From positions 143,268-207,267 of the forward strand of contig JAUIGV010000007.1 in NCBI GenBank assembly GCA_030432565.1: DNA of 64,000 bases, read 5' to 3'. The notes under the pieces are model-generated. The model searched no databases. It had not been told where the DNA came from and worked only from the letters and a program-made list of their open reading frames with translations. Below, in pieces: positions 44,513 through 53,533 of the stretch. Both the position numbers and the translations under genes were made by a program. Numbering within the stretch: position 1 is the stretch's first letter; each line of letters opens with the position of its first letter. The DNA is from Verrucomicrobiia bacterium (GTDB lineage: Bacteria; Verrucomicrobiota; Verrucomicrobiia; Verrucomicrobiales; Akkermansiaceae).

Positions 44513-47500
44513 ATGAAACAACCCACCCAACTCAAATTGTCCATCCGCCATTGGTCGACGCCAGTCCTGTCGCTGATGATCGGGCTCCTGCCCTGCCTCC
44601 CCGGGATTGCCTCGGCTCAGGCCAATCCGACGGTCAGGCTCGAAAGGTCACCGCTCCCGTTCCCCTTATCAGGGTCCTTGTCCACCGCCCATCGTGGCAG
44701 GGACATGGCAGGCAACTACGGGAACGCCGGGGCGACGGTCGGCTGGCGAATTCACGAGAACTTCAGCTTCCCGACCGCCGAGTCGATTCGGGAAATCCAC
44801 TGGAGAGGTCTCTATCTCCTGGAAAACGATTGGTTGAGCAACCCTGTGAGGGGGACGAACACCGATCAGTGGGAGCTGCGAATCTGGTCGGACAATAATG
44901 GCGAGCCAGGGGGAATCCTCTACACCGAAGTGTTGGATTTCGCCGAAGTTCCAAGTGCCGTGGATGGGTTCAACCAGGAGGGGGGGCTCGAGATCCCCCG
45001 GTATGCCTTCGAGTGGGAACTGGCGGAGCCGTTCGTGACAGAGCCAGGGACAAGCTACTGGTTTTCGATTTTGTCCATGGCGGAAGAATTCGAACCGATG
45101 TTTGTCGTCTCTGAAGGTTATGATGGCGATCTTGGTCGGGGTGCCCCGATGGACCCTGAAGTGATCGCCAGCGCCATCCAGTCTTCGTCCTACCTGCAGA
45201 GAAATCTCCAGGAAAACAAGCTGTATGCGAGATGGGGGACTCAGGCACTCACCATCGTCACCGTGCCAGCGAATGACGCCGACGAGGACGGGATGGATGA
45301 CGACTGGGAGCGAGCGCACGGGCTCAGCGTTGGCGAGGATGAGTCCGCATCCGATCCAGACGGGGATGGGCTTTCCTGCCTGGAGGAATTTGAGCATCGG
45401 ACACACCCGATGGAGCCGGACTCCGATGGGGACGGGCTGAGCGATGCCGTCGAGACGAACAGCGGAATCTTCGTCTCCCCCACCGACCGTGGGACAAACC
45501 CGAACCTTGCGGATACGGATGGCGATGGCTTGGAGGACGGCTTGGAAGATCCGACCTTGCCTTTTTCTGCGGGAGAAAATGCCGGGACCGATCCCAATCT
45601 ATTCGACACCGACCGGGACTCCCTCTCGGATCTGGACGAACTGGAGGCGCAGACCGATCCGACCCGCAACGATTCCGATTCAGATGGAGTTCTTGATGCC
45701 TGGGAGCTCGATCATTTCACCGACCCGAATGACCCGGAAGATCCGGTCAGCGTGGCGACCACCTTCCCTTCCGGCGGTGCCACCAGCGAGTGGAATTCGG
45801 CTGCGGAGCTGCCAGAGACATTCAATTCGTACATGGGAGGGCTCGACCTCGCCGATGTGACGTTCCAGCTTCTGGTCGACTTTGAGGAGAAGCCTACCGG
45901 GCCGAGCGAGGTGATCTTTGAGACCGGAGGGGGGAGGTTCGGATTCTCTCTCGTCTACGAAGCTGGGAACAACCTAGTTCTCCGGGCTTCCGGCAACGAC
46001 GGATACGGCCTGAACATGATCGAACGCCACCTCAGCGAAGACGAGCTTGCTGACGGGGCGCTCGAATTGACCTGGGGCTTCGACACCGAAAATGCGGATG
46101 GCAATCAATCGATCGGGCTCTGGGTGAATGGGGAGATCGTATCCGAGGTGGCAAACGATCTTGGCACCGATTGGAGTGGTAATGGGGATGCGAACCTGGG
46201 CAGACGAAGCCTGACCCAGGGATCACTCGCGGGGAACGGAGTCAATGGTGCTCTGATCGCCGGGGACTTTGTCTCGGGAACGATCAATCTCGGCGAGGGG
46301 TTAAGGATGTTCCATAGCCGCTACCCGGTGGTAGGAGTGGTAGAGCGCGCCGACAGCGACGGGGATGGGATGGGCGACTACCACGAGCGCCTGTATGGGC
46401 TCGACCTTGACAATGACGACGCCAACCTCGATCTCGATGGGGACACCCTGACGAACATCGACGAGATTAGCGGTGGGACTCTGCCTCACAATCGCGACTC
46501 GGATGCGGATGGGCTGGAGGATCATGTTGAGAGCGGAACGGGGGTCTGGCTCAGTGCTGCCGACACCGGGACCGATCCGAGGGATCCGGACAGCGACAAT
46601 GACGGGCTCCTCGACGGCGTCGAGAACCCGAACCTGCCTTACGATTCTCGCAACGCGGCCGCGCAGCCCGGTTCAGATCCGAACCGTCCGGACAGCGACC
46701 AAGATAGTGTCGGTGACGGGCTCGAGATCCAACTCGGGTCGGACCCGAGCAAGCCGGGCAGCACCCCGACATCGCTGGTCGTCGATCTCGTCTCTTACTG
46801 GCCGCTCGATGGCAATTTGGAGGATGTCGTCGATGACAATCACGGCACCAAACGGGGAAGAGGAGCGATGCCCTTCGTCGAGGGCAAGCTCGGCAATGCC
46901 GTGAAAATGGACGGCTACGACCAATACATCGAGATCACGGGTGGAGACGAATCCGAATTCGATTTTGCGGGTGGAAGCATGAGCATTTCCTGTTGGTTCA
47001 AAGTCGATAGATTCGACACGACCTGGCAGGCCTTGGCGGCGAAAGGCGAAGGGCAATCCTGGCGGCTGCACCGTTACAGCACGGGCTCCCAGATGGCCTT
47101 CTCCGGAGGTACGAATAGTTCCGGTGCCGGGCCGGTGGTGAACGACGGCCAGTGGCACCACGTGGTGGCGATCTCCGAGGCCGGGGTGAACCAGCGGGTC
47201 TACATCGATGGGCAGCTCGCTTCGACGACTCCGGTCGGGCCAATGATCAACAGCGCCAAGCGGATGAGGATTGGAGACAATCCGGACACTGAAGGCCGCG
47301 AGTGGGAGGGCTGCATCGACGATGTCGCGATCTGGAGCCGACCGCTGACGGAAGAGGAAATCGCCACCCTGTGGAACGATGGTGACGGTCAATCGATTCT
47401 CACTGTTGTCGAAGAACCCCTGCGCATTGCTGAGATCAACTTCGCAAATGAGGGCGGGGTTGCTTCTGTCGAAATCGGCTGGGTATCGAAAGCCTCAGGC

Positions 47501-47653
47501 TTGTATGCGGTCGATCGCTCTTATGATCTGGTGACCTGGGAGGAGCTCGATGATGCGGTCGACGCGATGGGCGGATTCACTCGCTACACTGACCGGAACC
47601 TCGGTGAGACCTTGCCGCAGCAGGTCTACTACCGGCTGCGCCGCATCGAATAG
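44513..47653 (+). CDS. Secreted calcium-binding-repeat protein with LamG-like domain
   Basis: 1046 residues from the ATG at 44513, where a signal peptide begins (hydrophobic up to ASAQA); a GTG at 44435 overlaps the promoter element and is rejected. Order: beta-rich N-terminal domain; thrombospondin type 3-like Asp repeats (DADEDGMDDDW, DTDGDGLEDG); a domain shared with the protein at 47998 (EVIFETGGGRFGFSLVYEAG); a second block of Asp repeats; a LamG/concanavalin-like domain (VSYWPLDGNLEDVVDDNHGT to IDDVAIWSRPLTEEEIATLW); and the shared C-terminal module (VDRSYDLVTWEELDD, YYRLRRIE). Confidence 0.88.
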   Translation: MKQPTQLKLSIRHWSTPVLSLMIGLLPCLPGIASAQANPTVRLERSPLPFPLSGSLSTAHRGRDMAGNYGNAGATVGWRIHENFSFPTAESIREIHWRGLYLLENDWLSNPVRGTNTDQWELRIWSDNNGEPGGILYTEVLDFAEVPSAVDGFNQEGGLEIPRYAFEWELAEPFVTEPGTSYWFSILSMAEEFEPMFVVSEGYDGDLGRGAPMDPEVIASAIQSSSYLQRNLQENKLYARWGTQALTIVTVPANDADEDGMDDDWERAHGLSVGEDESASDPDGDGLSCLEEFEHRTHPMEPDSDGDGLSDAVETNSGIFVSPTDRGTNPNLADTDGDGLEDGLEDPTLPFSAGENAGTDPNLFDTDRDSLSDLDELEAQTDPTRNDSDSDGVLDAWELDHFTDPNDPEDPVSVATTFPSGGATSEWNSAAELPETFNSYMGGLDLADVTFQLLVDFEEKPTGPSEVIFETGGGRFGFSLVYEAGNNLVLRASGNDGYGLNMIERHLSEDELADGALELTWGFDTENADGNQSIGLWVNGEIVSEVANDLGTDWSGNGDANLGRRSLTQGSLAGNGVNGALIAGDFVSGTINLGEGLRMFHSRYPVVGVVERADSDGDGMGDYHERLYGLDLDNDDANLDLDGDTLTNIDEISGGTLPHNRDSDADGLEDHVESGTGVWLSAADTGTDPRDPDSDNDGLLDGVENPNLPYDSRNAAAQPGSDPNRPDSDQDSVGDGLEIQLGSDPSKPGSTPTSLVVDLVSYWPLDGNLEDVVDDNHGTKRGRGAMPFVEGKLGNAVKMDGYDQYIEITGGDESEFDFAGGSMSISCWFKVDRFDTTWQALAAKGEGQSWRLHRYSTGSQMAFSGGTNSSGAGPVVNDGQWHHVVAISEAGVNQRVYIDGQLASTTPVGPMINSAKRMRIGDNPDTEGREWEGCIDDVAIWSRPLTEEEIATLWNDGDGQSILTVVEEPLRIAEINFANEGGVASVEIGWVSKASGLYAVDRSYDLVTWEELDDAVDAMGGFTRYTDRNLGETLPQQVYYRLRRIE

Positions 47654-47682
47654 TCGCCTCGGGGCTGGCGGCGCCTGAAGTA

Positions 47683-47907
47683 AGCTATTCTGCCGGGCTC
47701 GAAGAAGAGGTGGAGTTCGACTCCCCCGTCTTCGGCCGCCCACTGGGACTGGACGGGCTGCACCGGGCGCACCGCAAGGTCGCTCCGAGGCCCCGCAAAA
47801 CGATTCTCCCGCCCGATCTCTTCGAGCGCTACGCCAAAATGGATTTCTGGCACCACCTTCCCGACTCACCGGCCTTCCGAATTGTGGCCGAGCCGAAGGA
47901 ATCCTGA
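47683..47907 (+). pseudogene. Sulfotransferase copy with large internal deletion
   Basis: SYSAGLEEEVEFDSPVFGRP joins the region around residue 75 of the intact enzyme directly to that around residue 212, then continues nearly identically to the stop (WHHLPDSPAFRIVAEPKES). The PAPS loop and N-terminus are gone. The deletion junction falls where the intact gene has similar EEVVFD and QVDFDSP codons. The sequence after its stop runs straight into promoter element 10, exactly as the intact copy runs into element 9, so sulfotransferase end plus promoter were copied as one block. Confidence 0.85.
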
Positions 47908-47934
47908 GCCCCTCTGAAAAAAACTTAAAAACCG

Positions 47935-47964
47935 TGACAGGGTTTGTCCGGGTTTTGCGCTTGG
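47935..47964 (+). promoter_or_regulatory. ECF-like promoter element 10
   Basis: TGACAGGGTTTGTCC, then GGGTTTTGCGCTTGGGAGG, differing from element 9 at one base. It lies 63 bases before the ATG at 47998. Confidence 0.7.
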
Positions 47965-47997
47965 GAGGACAGTCAGAAAACGCAAACCAACCAAGCC

Positions 47998-50028
47998 ATG
48001 AACGAACACAGAATACCAACCCTTCGTCCCTCAACAATCCGTCCAGCGATGATGGGTTCTTTACTCACCGCCCTACTGCTCCTCGGTGCCGCCCCCGCGG
48101 TGTGGGCGGAGGCCACTCCCACCAAACGGATCCACCGCCCGGTTTTCGCGCCTGAGCTGGCGGGACGCTATCTCTATTCGCACCGGTATCCCGATGGATC
48201 CGGACAACAGGTGTTCGACAAGCTGCAGTTCGAGGCCGCCGAGAAGCTGGTGGAATTGCACTGGTACGGAGTCTACAGCTCAGTTTTCGACAGACCCGGT
48301 CCCGAAATCATTGATCCCGGGGAGCCCGATACCGACATCTGGCAAATCACCTTCCAATCCGACTTCAATGGAAAACCCGGCGCCTTCCTCTATTCGTTCA
48401 GTGTTCCGGCGAGCGAAGTGACCAGGACTCAGATCGATCACACCATCTTCGTCGGCCCCCATCCCAGGTATGGCTTCTCCCACACTTTTGCGACGCCACC
48501 CGGGTTCCAAGCCAACACCCCGTTCTGGATTTCCATCCTTTCGATCTCTCATTCGGAGGGTGGAGTCTTTACCCAGTCATCTGGATCAGCGGGCGCGATC
48601 ACGGCCACCAGTGACGCCGAACTCGTCGGGGCGGATCTTCGGGATGCTCCAAGATCTCGAGGCGTCAACCTCCCGGACCAGAGCGCTGGAACTGCGCCAG
48701 GTGCCCGGGCGCTCACCCTTCTCACCATCCCGCTGAACGATGCCGATGAAGATGGGATGGATGATGCCTGGGAGGGCCGGAACGGCCTCGCCACCGATCG
48801 CGATGATTCGGGCGAGGATCCCGACGAAGACGGGCTCACGAATCTCAGGGAGTTTGAACGACGCACCGATCCGCAGAATGCCGACTCGGACGGGGACGGT
48901 CTCAATGATCTGGTCGAGTCCGGCACCGGCCTCTACCTCGACGAATCGGATCGGGGAACCAGCCCCAACCACGTCGACAGCGACGGCGATGGCTTGAACG
49001 ACAACCTCGAGGTGCCGTCCCAGCCCACACTCGGGATGGAGCAGCCCGGCACCCACCCGCTGAAGCCCGATACTGATCGCGACGGGCTCCAGGACAATGA
49101 GGAGATTCTCCTTGGCACCAACCCGAAAAATCCCGACTCCGATGGCGACAGCATTTCGGACAACTGGGAGATCCTGCATGGCAGCAACCCGAACGATCCG
49201 GCCTCGCCTGTCACGGTCAATCTTGCGTCGCTCGGTTCACCCTCCAGCATCTGGCGCACCCTTCAGGAGCTTCCGAGTTTCAATGGCTACAGGGACGGCG
49301 CGGACAAGCGCAACGCGACCTTCAGCGTTAACATCGACTTCGAGGCCAAGCCAGATGGCGATCCGGAATTGATCTTCGAGACCGGCGGGGGCAGCGTTGG
49401 CTACTCCCTGGTCTACGAAGCGGGCAACCGACTGGTGTTGCGGGCCATCGGTGATAGCGGCCGGAGCCTCGCCTTTATCGAAGGATTACTGCGCGAGGAG
49501 TGGATCGAAGCCGGAGAGCTGGAGGTGGTCTGGAGTTACGAGGTTTCCAACTCCGAGGGTTCGAACTCGATGAGCCTGTGGGTCGGTGGCCATCCCATTT
49601 CCGAGATCCGCAAAGACCTCGGCGGCGACTGGAGCGGCGCAAGACCTGCTAGCTTCGGGGTCGGTGGAACGGCTCGACTGGGCTCCGGGGTAGGCGGAGT
49701 GGGTGACACCGCGGCCGACTTCACCTCGGGCACCATCAACCTTTCCCTGGGATTGCGCTACTTTGAGCAGGTGCCCGCGATCACTTCCATCGAGCTCCCG
49801 TCACTTACGGTCAGAAAAGTCAGCTTCAATGACTCCGGCTTGCTGGAGTTGGAGTGGAGTTCCTATCCCCAAGGGATCTACACCGTCGAGCGCTCCTATG
49901 ATCTGCAGCACTGGGAAGAGGTCGATGACTCCGTCGACAGCGATGGTTTTACCACGACTTGGTCCGTCCCCCGCGGCAGCGATCCCCGTCCCGATCGGGC
50001 CTACTACAGAGTGATTGAGAATCCCTAG
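47998..50028 (+). CDS. Secreted calcium-binding-repeat protein
   Basis: 676 residues from the ATG at 47998 (MNEHRIPTLRPS), followed by a signal peptide ending in VWAEA. A beta-rich N-terminal domain resembles those of the proteins at 22670 and 44513. Asp-rich type 3 repeats follow (about 240-400; DADEDGMDDAW, DSDGDGLND), then the EVIFETGG-like domain (here ELIFETGGGSVGYSLVYEAG) and the shared C-terminal module (VERSYDLQHWEEVDD, YYRVIENP). It lacks the LamG domain of its neighbour at 44513. Last gene of the secreted cluster. Confidence 0.88.
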   Translation: MNEHRIPTLRPSTIRPAMMGSLLTALLLLGAAPAVWAEATPTKRIHRPVFAPELAGRYLYSHRYPDGSGQQVFDKLQFEAAEKLVELHWYGVYSSVFDRPGPEIIDPGEPDTDIWQITFQSDFNGKPGAFLYSFSVPASEVTRTQIDHTIFVGPHPRYGFSHTFATPPGFQANTPFWISILSISHSEGGVFTQSSGSAGAITATSDAELVGADLRDAPRSRGVNLPDQSAGTAPGARALTLLTIPLNDADEDGMDDAWEGRNGLATDRDDSGEDPDEDGLTNLREFERRTDPQNADSDGDGLNDLVESGTGLYLDESDRGTSPNHVDSDGDGLNDNLEVPSQPTLGMEQPGTHPLKPDTDRDGLQDNEEILLGTNPKNPDSDGDSISDNWEILHGSNPNDPASPVTVNLASLGSPSSIWRTLQELPSFNGYRDGADKRNATFSVNIDFEAKPDGDPELIFETGGGSVGYSLVYEAGNRLVLRAIGDSGRSLAFIEGLLREEWIEAGELEVVWSYEVSNSEGSNSMSLWVGGHPISEIRKDLGGDWSGARPASFGVGGTARLGSGVGGVGDTAADFTSGTINLSLGLRYFEQVPAITSIELPSLTVRKVSFNDSGLLELEWSSYPQGIYTVERSYDLQHWEEVDDSVDSDGFTTTWSVPRGSDPRPDRAYYRVIENP

Positions 50029-50368
50029 GCCTTGCCAGCTGCAAAGACACCGATCCCTTAACGTCCCCGAGACCCAGCGAAACAGACCGTTTCATCAGTG
50101 AGAATGAGAGCTTTCGGATTTGCAGAAGCCGCAATGGATTTCGGAAGACCAAACCTACGTCCTCCACGAGCCAAGCTGACTCAAAGGGACCGGGGAAATG
50201 CCTGAAACACAAAAGAAGCCGTTTCCGCCCTCCAAGTGACAGAAAAGCCGGGCGAATCGGCAACCGATTTTGGTGCCAAAGCTGGAGCAGGCTTCACGTG
50301 CTCCAAAATCCCGCAGTCGATCAAAACCGAAAAAAGTCTGCCGCTTATTTCAGGGAGGTAATAAAAGC
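50029..50368. other. Intergenic stretch without a recognisable gene
   Basis: 340 bases between the last secreted-protein gene and the terminator. Frames on both strands are short and not protein-like; no promoter element of the ECF type is seen. It marks the edge between the secreted-protein cluster and the metal island. Confidence 0.5.
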
Positions 50369-50398
50369 GATCCCCGGCGAGCAAACTCACCGGGGATC
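50369..50398. terminator. Bidirectional rho-independent terminator
   Basis: A stem GATCCCCGG with CCGGGGATC closes a loop containing GAG-CAAA-CTC. It is followed by a T-run on the plus strand (ATTTTTT) and by CGCTTTTATT when read on the minus strand. Confidence 0.8.
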
Positions 50399-50404
50399 AT
50401 TTTT

Positions 50405-50431
50405 TGGTGGAGGCGACGGGAGTTGAACCCT
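50405..50431 (-). tRNA. 3'-end fragment of a tRNA or tmRNA gene (probable attachment site)
   Basis: On the minus strand GGGTTCAACTCCC gives a T-arm with a normal TTCAACT loop, then GTCGCCTCC and an encoded ACCA. The outer two T-stem pairs are broken, and the sequence upstream (AAAAAAGACA) does not form an anticodon arm, so only the 3' end is present. A discriminator A with the 3' strand CGCCTCC fits tmRNA or some tRNAs. Such fragments are typical of element integration into tRNA/tmRNA genes. The terminator for the original gene lies just downstream. Confidence 0.55.
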
Positions 50432-50478
50432 GTCTTTTTTATTATAAATAATAGGTTTGAGAGGATTTTCACCTGAAA

Positions 50479-50542
50479 CACACGGAAAACACACAGATTT
50501 TTTCAGGAATCGCGTTCTCTCACCCGTGTTTTGGAACACCGC
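50479..50542 (+). repeat. 64-bp direct repeat, left end of metal island
   Basis: Matches 63707-63770 at 63 of 64 positions (CACACGGAAAACACACAG, then CAGGAATCGCGTTCTCTC and GGAACACCGC). Weaker similarity extends from about 50454 to 50650 against 63686 to 63880. The sequence is of the kind found dispersed in Verrucomicrobiota and Planctomycetota genomes. Confidence 0.8.
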
Positions 50543-50786
50543 CTCGACACTTCTCTCGAGTCCCAGTTTGCACTGCCGATTGCGCAAATTCATTCCCAAA
50601 TATGGGAACGATTTCTCATCCTTTTCAATCCATCGTGGGTCAGTTTTCAAAACGGAGGTAATTGGACGGTGATGAAAAAACTTTGAGGTAAACTGAGTCA
50701 TGCGGATCCCACTGCCACCTGATCTTCAGCCAACGAACGAGATGCAACCAGTCGCCTCCGCCGATTTCGTCGAGTTCAAAAAAATG

Positions 50787-53096
50787 TCACTTGTTTTTAT
50801 TCAATCGAAGAGCGTTCAGGATCACAGAAAGTGAACTCACGCTCATCGCCGCTCCGGCGATCATGGGGCTAAGGAGCATCCCAAAGAAGGGATAGAGGAG
50901 TCCGGCCGCGATGGGAATTCCGAGAGCGTTGTAGGCGAAGGCGAAGAAGAGGTTTTGACGGATATTCTTCATGACGGCCCGGCTCAGGCAGATGGCATTG
51001 ACAATGCCTTGTATGTCCCCTTTCACGAGAGTGATGGCAGCACTTTCGATGGCGACGTCGGTGCCTGTTCCCATTGCTACTCCGACCTGGGCTTCGGCGA
51101 GGGCGGGCGCGTCGTTGATACCGTCTCCAGCCATCGCGACGATAGCTCCTTGGGCTTTGAGATCTTTGACGATCTGGATTTTATCGGCAGGGCTGAGACC
51201 TGCGCGGACATCGTCGATTCCGAGTGCTTTTCCGACTGCTTCCGCCGTGTGGATGTTGTCTCCGGTGGCCATGATGACCCGGATTCCAAGACCGTGGAGA
51301 GTCTTGATGGCATCTGGACTGGACTCTTTGATCGGGTCTGAAATCCCGATGATTCCGACCGCTTGATCGTCACTGGAAATCCACACCACGGTTTGCGCTT
51401 CGGACTGGAGGCGAGCGGCTTCGGTTTCAAGGGAGTCGGGCAATTTAACGCCTTCGTCTTCTAAAAATCCTTTTTTGCCCACTCGGATGAGGTGGTCGTT
51501 GATTGTTCCGCTCACTCCCCCGCCGGTGATTGATTGGAAATCTTTCGCTTCGGGAATTACCAAGCCGGAATCTTTGGCGGCATCGAAAATGGCGCAGGCT
51601 AAGGGGTGCTCGGAGCTTTTCTCCAAGGCGGCAGCTTGCGCAAGGATGTCATCAATCTCGAAACCATCGACCGCGAGCTTGCTGGTGAGACTAGGCTTCC
51701 CGGCAGTGAGGGTGCCGGTCTTGTCGGTGAGCAAGGTATCGACCTTTTCGGCGGTCTCGATTGCTTCGGCATTTTTGATGAGAATCCCGGCTTCGGCAGC
51801 ACGTCCAACGCCGACCATTATGGACATGGGGGTGGCAAGTCCGAGGGCGCACGGACAGGCGATGATGAGGACGGCGACGGCATTGACCAGGCCATAGGCC
51901 ATGGCAGGAGTCGGTCCCCAAATCGACCAGATGACAAAGGTCAGGACGGCGATGGCGAGGACCGCAGGCACGAAGTATCCCGCAATTTTATCGGCCAATT
52001 TTTGGATGGGGGCGCGACTCCGTTGCGCTTCCGAGACCATGTGGACAATCTGCGAAAGCAGGGTTTCGCCGCCCACCTTCTCGGCTTTCATGATAAAGGA
52101 GCCGGTCTGATTTACGGTGGCTCCGATTACAGAATCGCCCTTGCCTTTGCTCACGGGAACCGGTTCTCCAGTGATAATGGATTCATCGACGTTGCTCTTT
52201 CCCTCAGTGATGAAGCCATCAAGAGGAACTTTTTCACCGGGGCGAACTCGTAGCAAATCTCCGGCGTGGAGTTGATCGATAGGCACCTCTTCCTCTTCGC
52301 CATCCCGCAAACGATGAGCGGTCTTGGCGGCAAGGTTCATCAGGGCCTGAATCGCTTGTCCGGTCTGACTCCGGGCACGAGCTTCCAGGAGTTGCCCCAA
52401 AAGAACGAGGACGGTGATGACAGCAGCGGCCTCGAAGTAGAGGCCGACTTCGCCGCCTTTTCGGAAAGAGGCTGGGAAAAGTTCCGGGAAGAAAACGGCA
52501 GCGGTGCTGAAGAGATAGGCTGCTCCGACTCCAATCATGATCAGAGTGAACATATTCGGGCTTCGGTTCACGATGGACCGCCAGCCTTTGATAAAAAAGA
52601 TGCCGCCCGCCCACAACACGACCGGCGTCGTCAGAATCAGTTCAATCCACTTTGAGACTGACTTGGGAATAATCTCGGCCAGTCCGAGGGCCGGGATCAT
52701 GCCACCCATCGCCAGGAGAAAGACAGGACTGGTGAGGATCAATCCGATCCAGAATTTCCGGGAAAGACTACGAATTTCCTCCTGTGCGTGGGCGTCATCG
52801 GCGGAGGCATCCATCGGCTCCAGAGGCATCCCGCATTTGGGACAATCTCCCGGTGCATCTTCGATCACCTCGGGATGCATGGGACAGGTGTATTGCGTGA
52901 CTCCGGAAACACGGGGAACCTGCTCCAAGGCCATGCCGCATTTCGGGCAATCTCCCGGCTTGTCCGAGATGATTTCCGGGTCCATGGGGCAGGTCCACTG
53001 GCCTGGCTTCGTTGCGGTTTCCTGAGGATCTACGACATGACTCTCGCCATAGCAGCAGGAATGCTCTTCGTCTCTGTGTTCCATGGTTCTTTTCAT
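50787..53096 (-). CDS. copA: Copper/silver-type P1B ATPase with two heavy-metal-binding domains
   Basis: 769 residues from the ATG at 53096; the frame is open to 53123, and 53084 is another option. Two zinc-ribbon-like heavy-metal-binding domains open the protein ([20 protein letters not shown] and [20 protein letters not shown], about 34-93), in place of CxxC ferredoxin-like domains. Eight transmembrane helices follow, with the CPC metal motif at 414-416, phosphorylation site DKTGT (D458), TGE actuator loop, HP near the nucleotide site (SEHPLA) and GDGINDAP. It should export Cu(I) or Ag(I) from the cytoplasm. Last gene in the minus-strand island, next to a YHS-like lipoprotein. Confidence 0.93.
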   Translation of the reverse strand: MKRTMEHRDEEHSCCYGESHVVDPQETATKPGQWTCPMDPEIISDKPGDCPKCGMALEQVPRVSGVTQYTCPMHPEVIEDAPGDCPKCGMPLEPMDASADDAHAQEEIRSLSRKFWIGLILTSPVFLLAMGGMIPALGLAEIIPKSVSKWIELILTTPVVLWAGGIFFIKGWRSIVNRSPNMFTLIMIGVGAAYLFSTAAVFFPELFPASFRKGGEVGLYFEAAAVITVLVLLGQLLEARARSQTGQAIQALMNLAAKTAHRLRDGEEEEVPIDQLHAGDLLRVRPGEKVPLDGFITEGKSNVDESIITGEPVPVSKGKGDSVIGATVNQTGSFIMKAEKVGGETLLSQIVHMVSEAQRSRAPIQKLADKIAGYFVPAVLAIAVLTFVIWSIWGPTPAMAYGLVNAVAVLIIACPCALGLATPMSIMVGVGRAAEAGILIKNAEAIETAEKVDTLLTDKTGTLTAGKPSLTSKLAVDGFEIDDILAQAAALEKSSEHPLACAIFDAAKDSGLVIPEAKDFQSITGGGVSGTINDHLIRVGKKGFLEDEGVKLPDSLETEAARLQSEAQTVVWISSDDQAVGIIGISDPIKESSPDAIKTLHGLGIRVIMATGDNIHTAEAVGKALGIDDVRAGLSPADKIQIVKDLKAQGAIVAMAGDGINDAPALAEAQVGVAMGTGTDVAIESAAITLVKGDIQGIVNAICLSRAVMKNIRQNLFFAFAYNALGIPIAAGLLYPFFGMLLSPMIAGAAMSVSSLSVILNALRLNKNK

Positions 53097-53148
53097 AAGC
53101 GGTGGGGAAAGGAGCGAAATCAAATCCCACTCCCTTCCCTTTCATCCA

Positions 53149-53439
53149 CTACAGATTTGCGAGATACTTCTCCGGGTTGGCCTTGAATTTCGCGATACAG
53201 GGCGGACAGCAGAATTTCACTTCCTGGCCGTTGTGAACGATGGAGACCGGTTCGCCCATTGAGCCGAGCTTTTTGCCGGTGACCGAGCATTTATCGCTTT
53301 TGTAGGGCTTCACGGTTGAATTCGTCATACCGGACACGTCTTGCCCAGCCTCAGGGTCGGTGGACGATGTTGAGCAGGATGCGAGGAGGAAAGTCACAGC
53401 GGAGGCTGTCGCTATCATGGTGGCGGTTTTGTTGATCAT
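53149..53439 (-). CDS. YHS/TRASH-like metal-binding lipoprotein (copy 1)
   Basis: 96 residues. A lipoprotein signal with lipobox LLASC (Cys22) is followed by a compact domain: CSVTGKKLGSMGEPVSIV, then VKFCCPPCIAKFKANPEKYL. The four cysteines (CSVTG, FCC, PPC) resemble YHS/TRASH metal-binding proteins. Probably membrane-attached in the periplasm, holding copper or sensing it. Close paralogue of 61899-62195 at the other end of the efflux genes. Confidence 0.82.
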   Translation of the reverse strand: MINKTATMIATASAVTFLLASCSTSSTDPEAGQDVSGMTNSTVKPYKSDKCSVTGKKLGSMGEPVSIVHNGQEVKFCCPPCIAKFKANPEKYLANL

Positions 53440-53533
53440 ATCTGAGTTGGTTGGTGTTATCTTGAGGTTGATTTTGATTCCCCAGGACTGTCATTCAATC
53501 GGGCGACAGTCGGGGATTATATTTCGAAAAGAA

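Noticed and set aside
50405..50759. Possible full tmRNA on the minus strand, from GGAGGCGAC at 50759 to the CCA at 50405
   Set aside because: The ends could pair and the length is right, but the usual tmRNA 5' consensus, a tag reading frame with stop and the pseudoknots are not seen, and the interior holds the dispersed 64-bp repeat.
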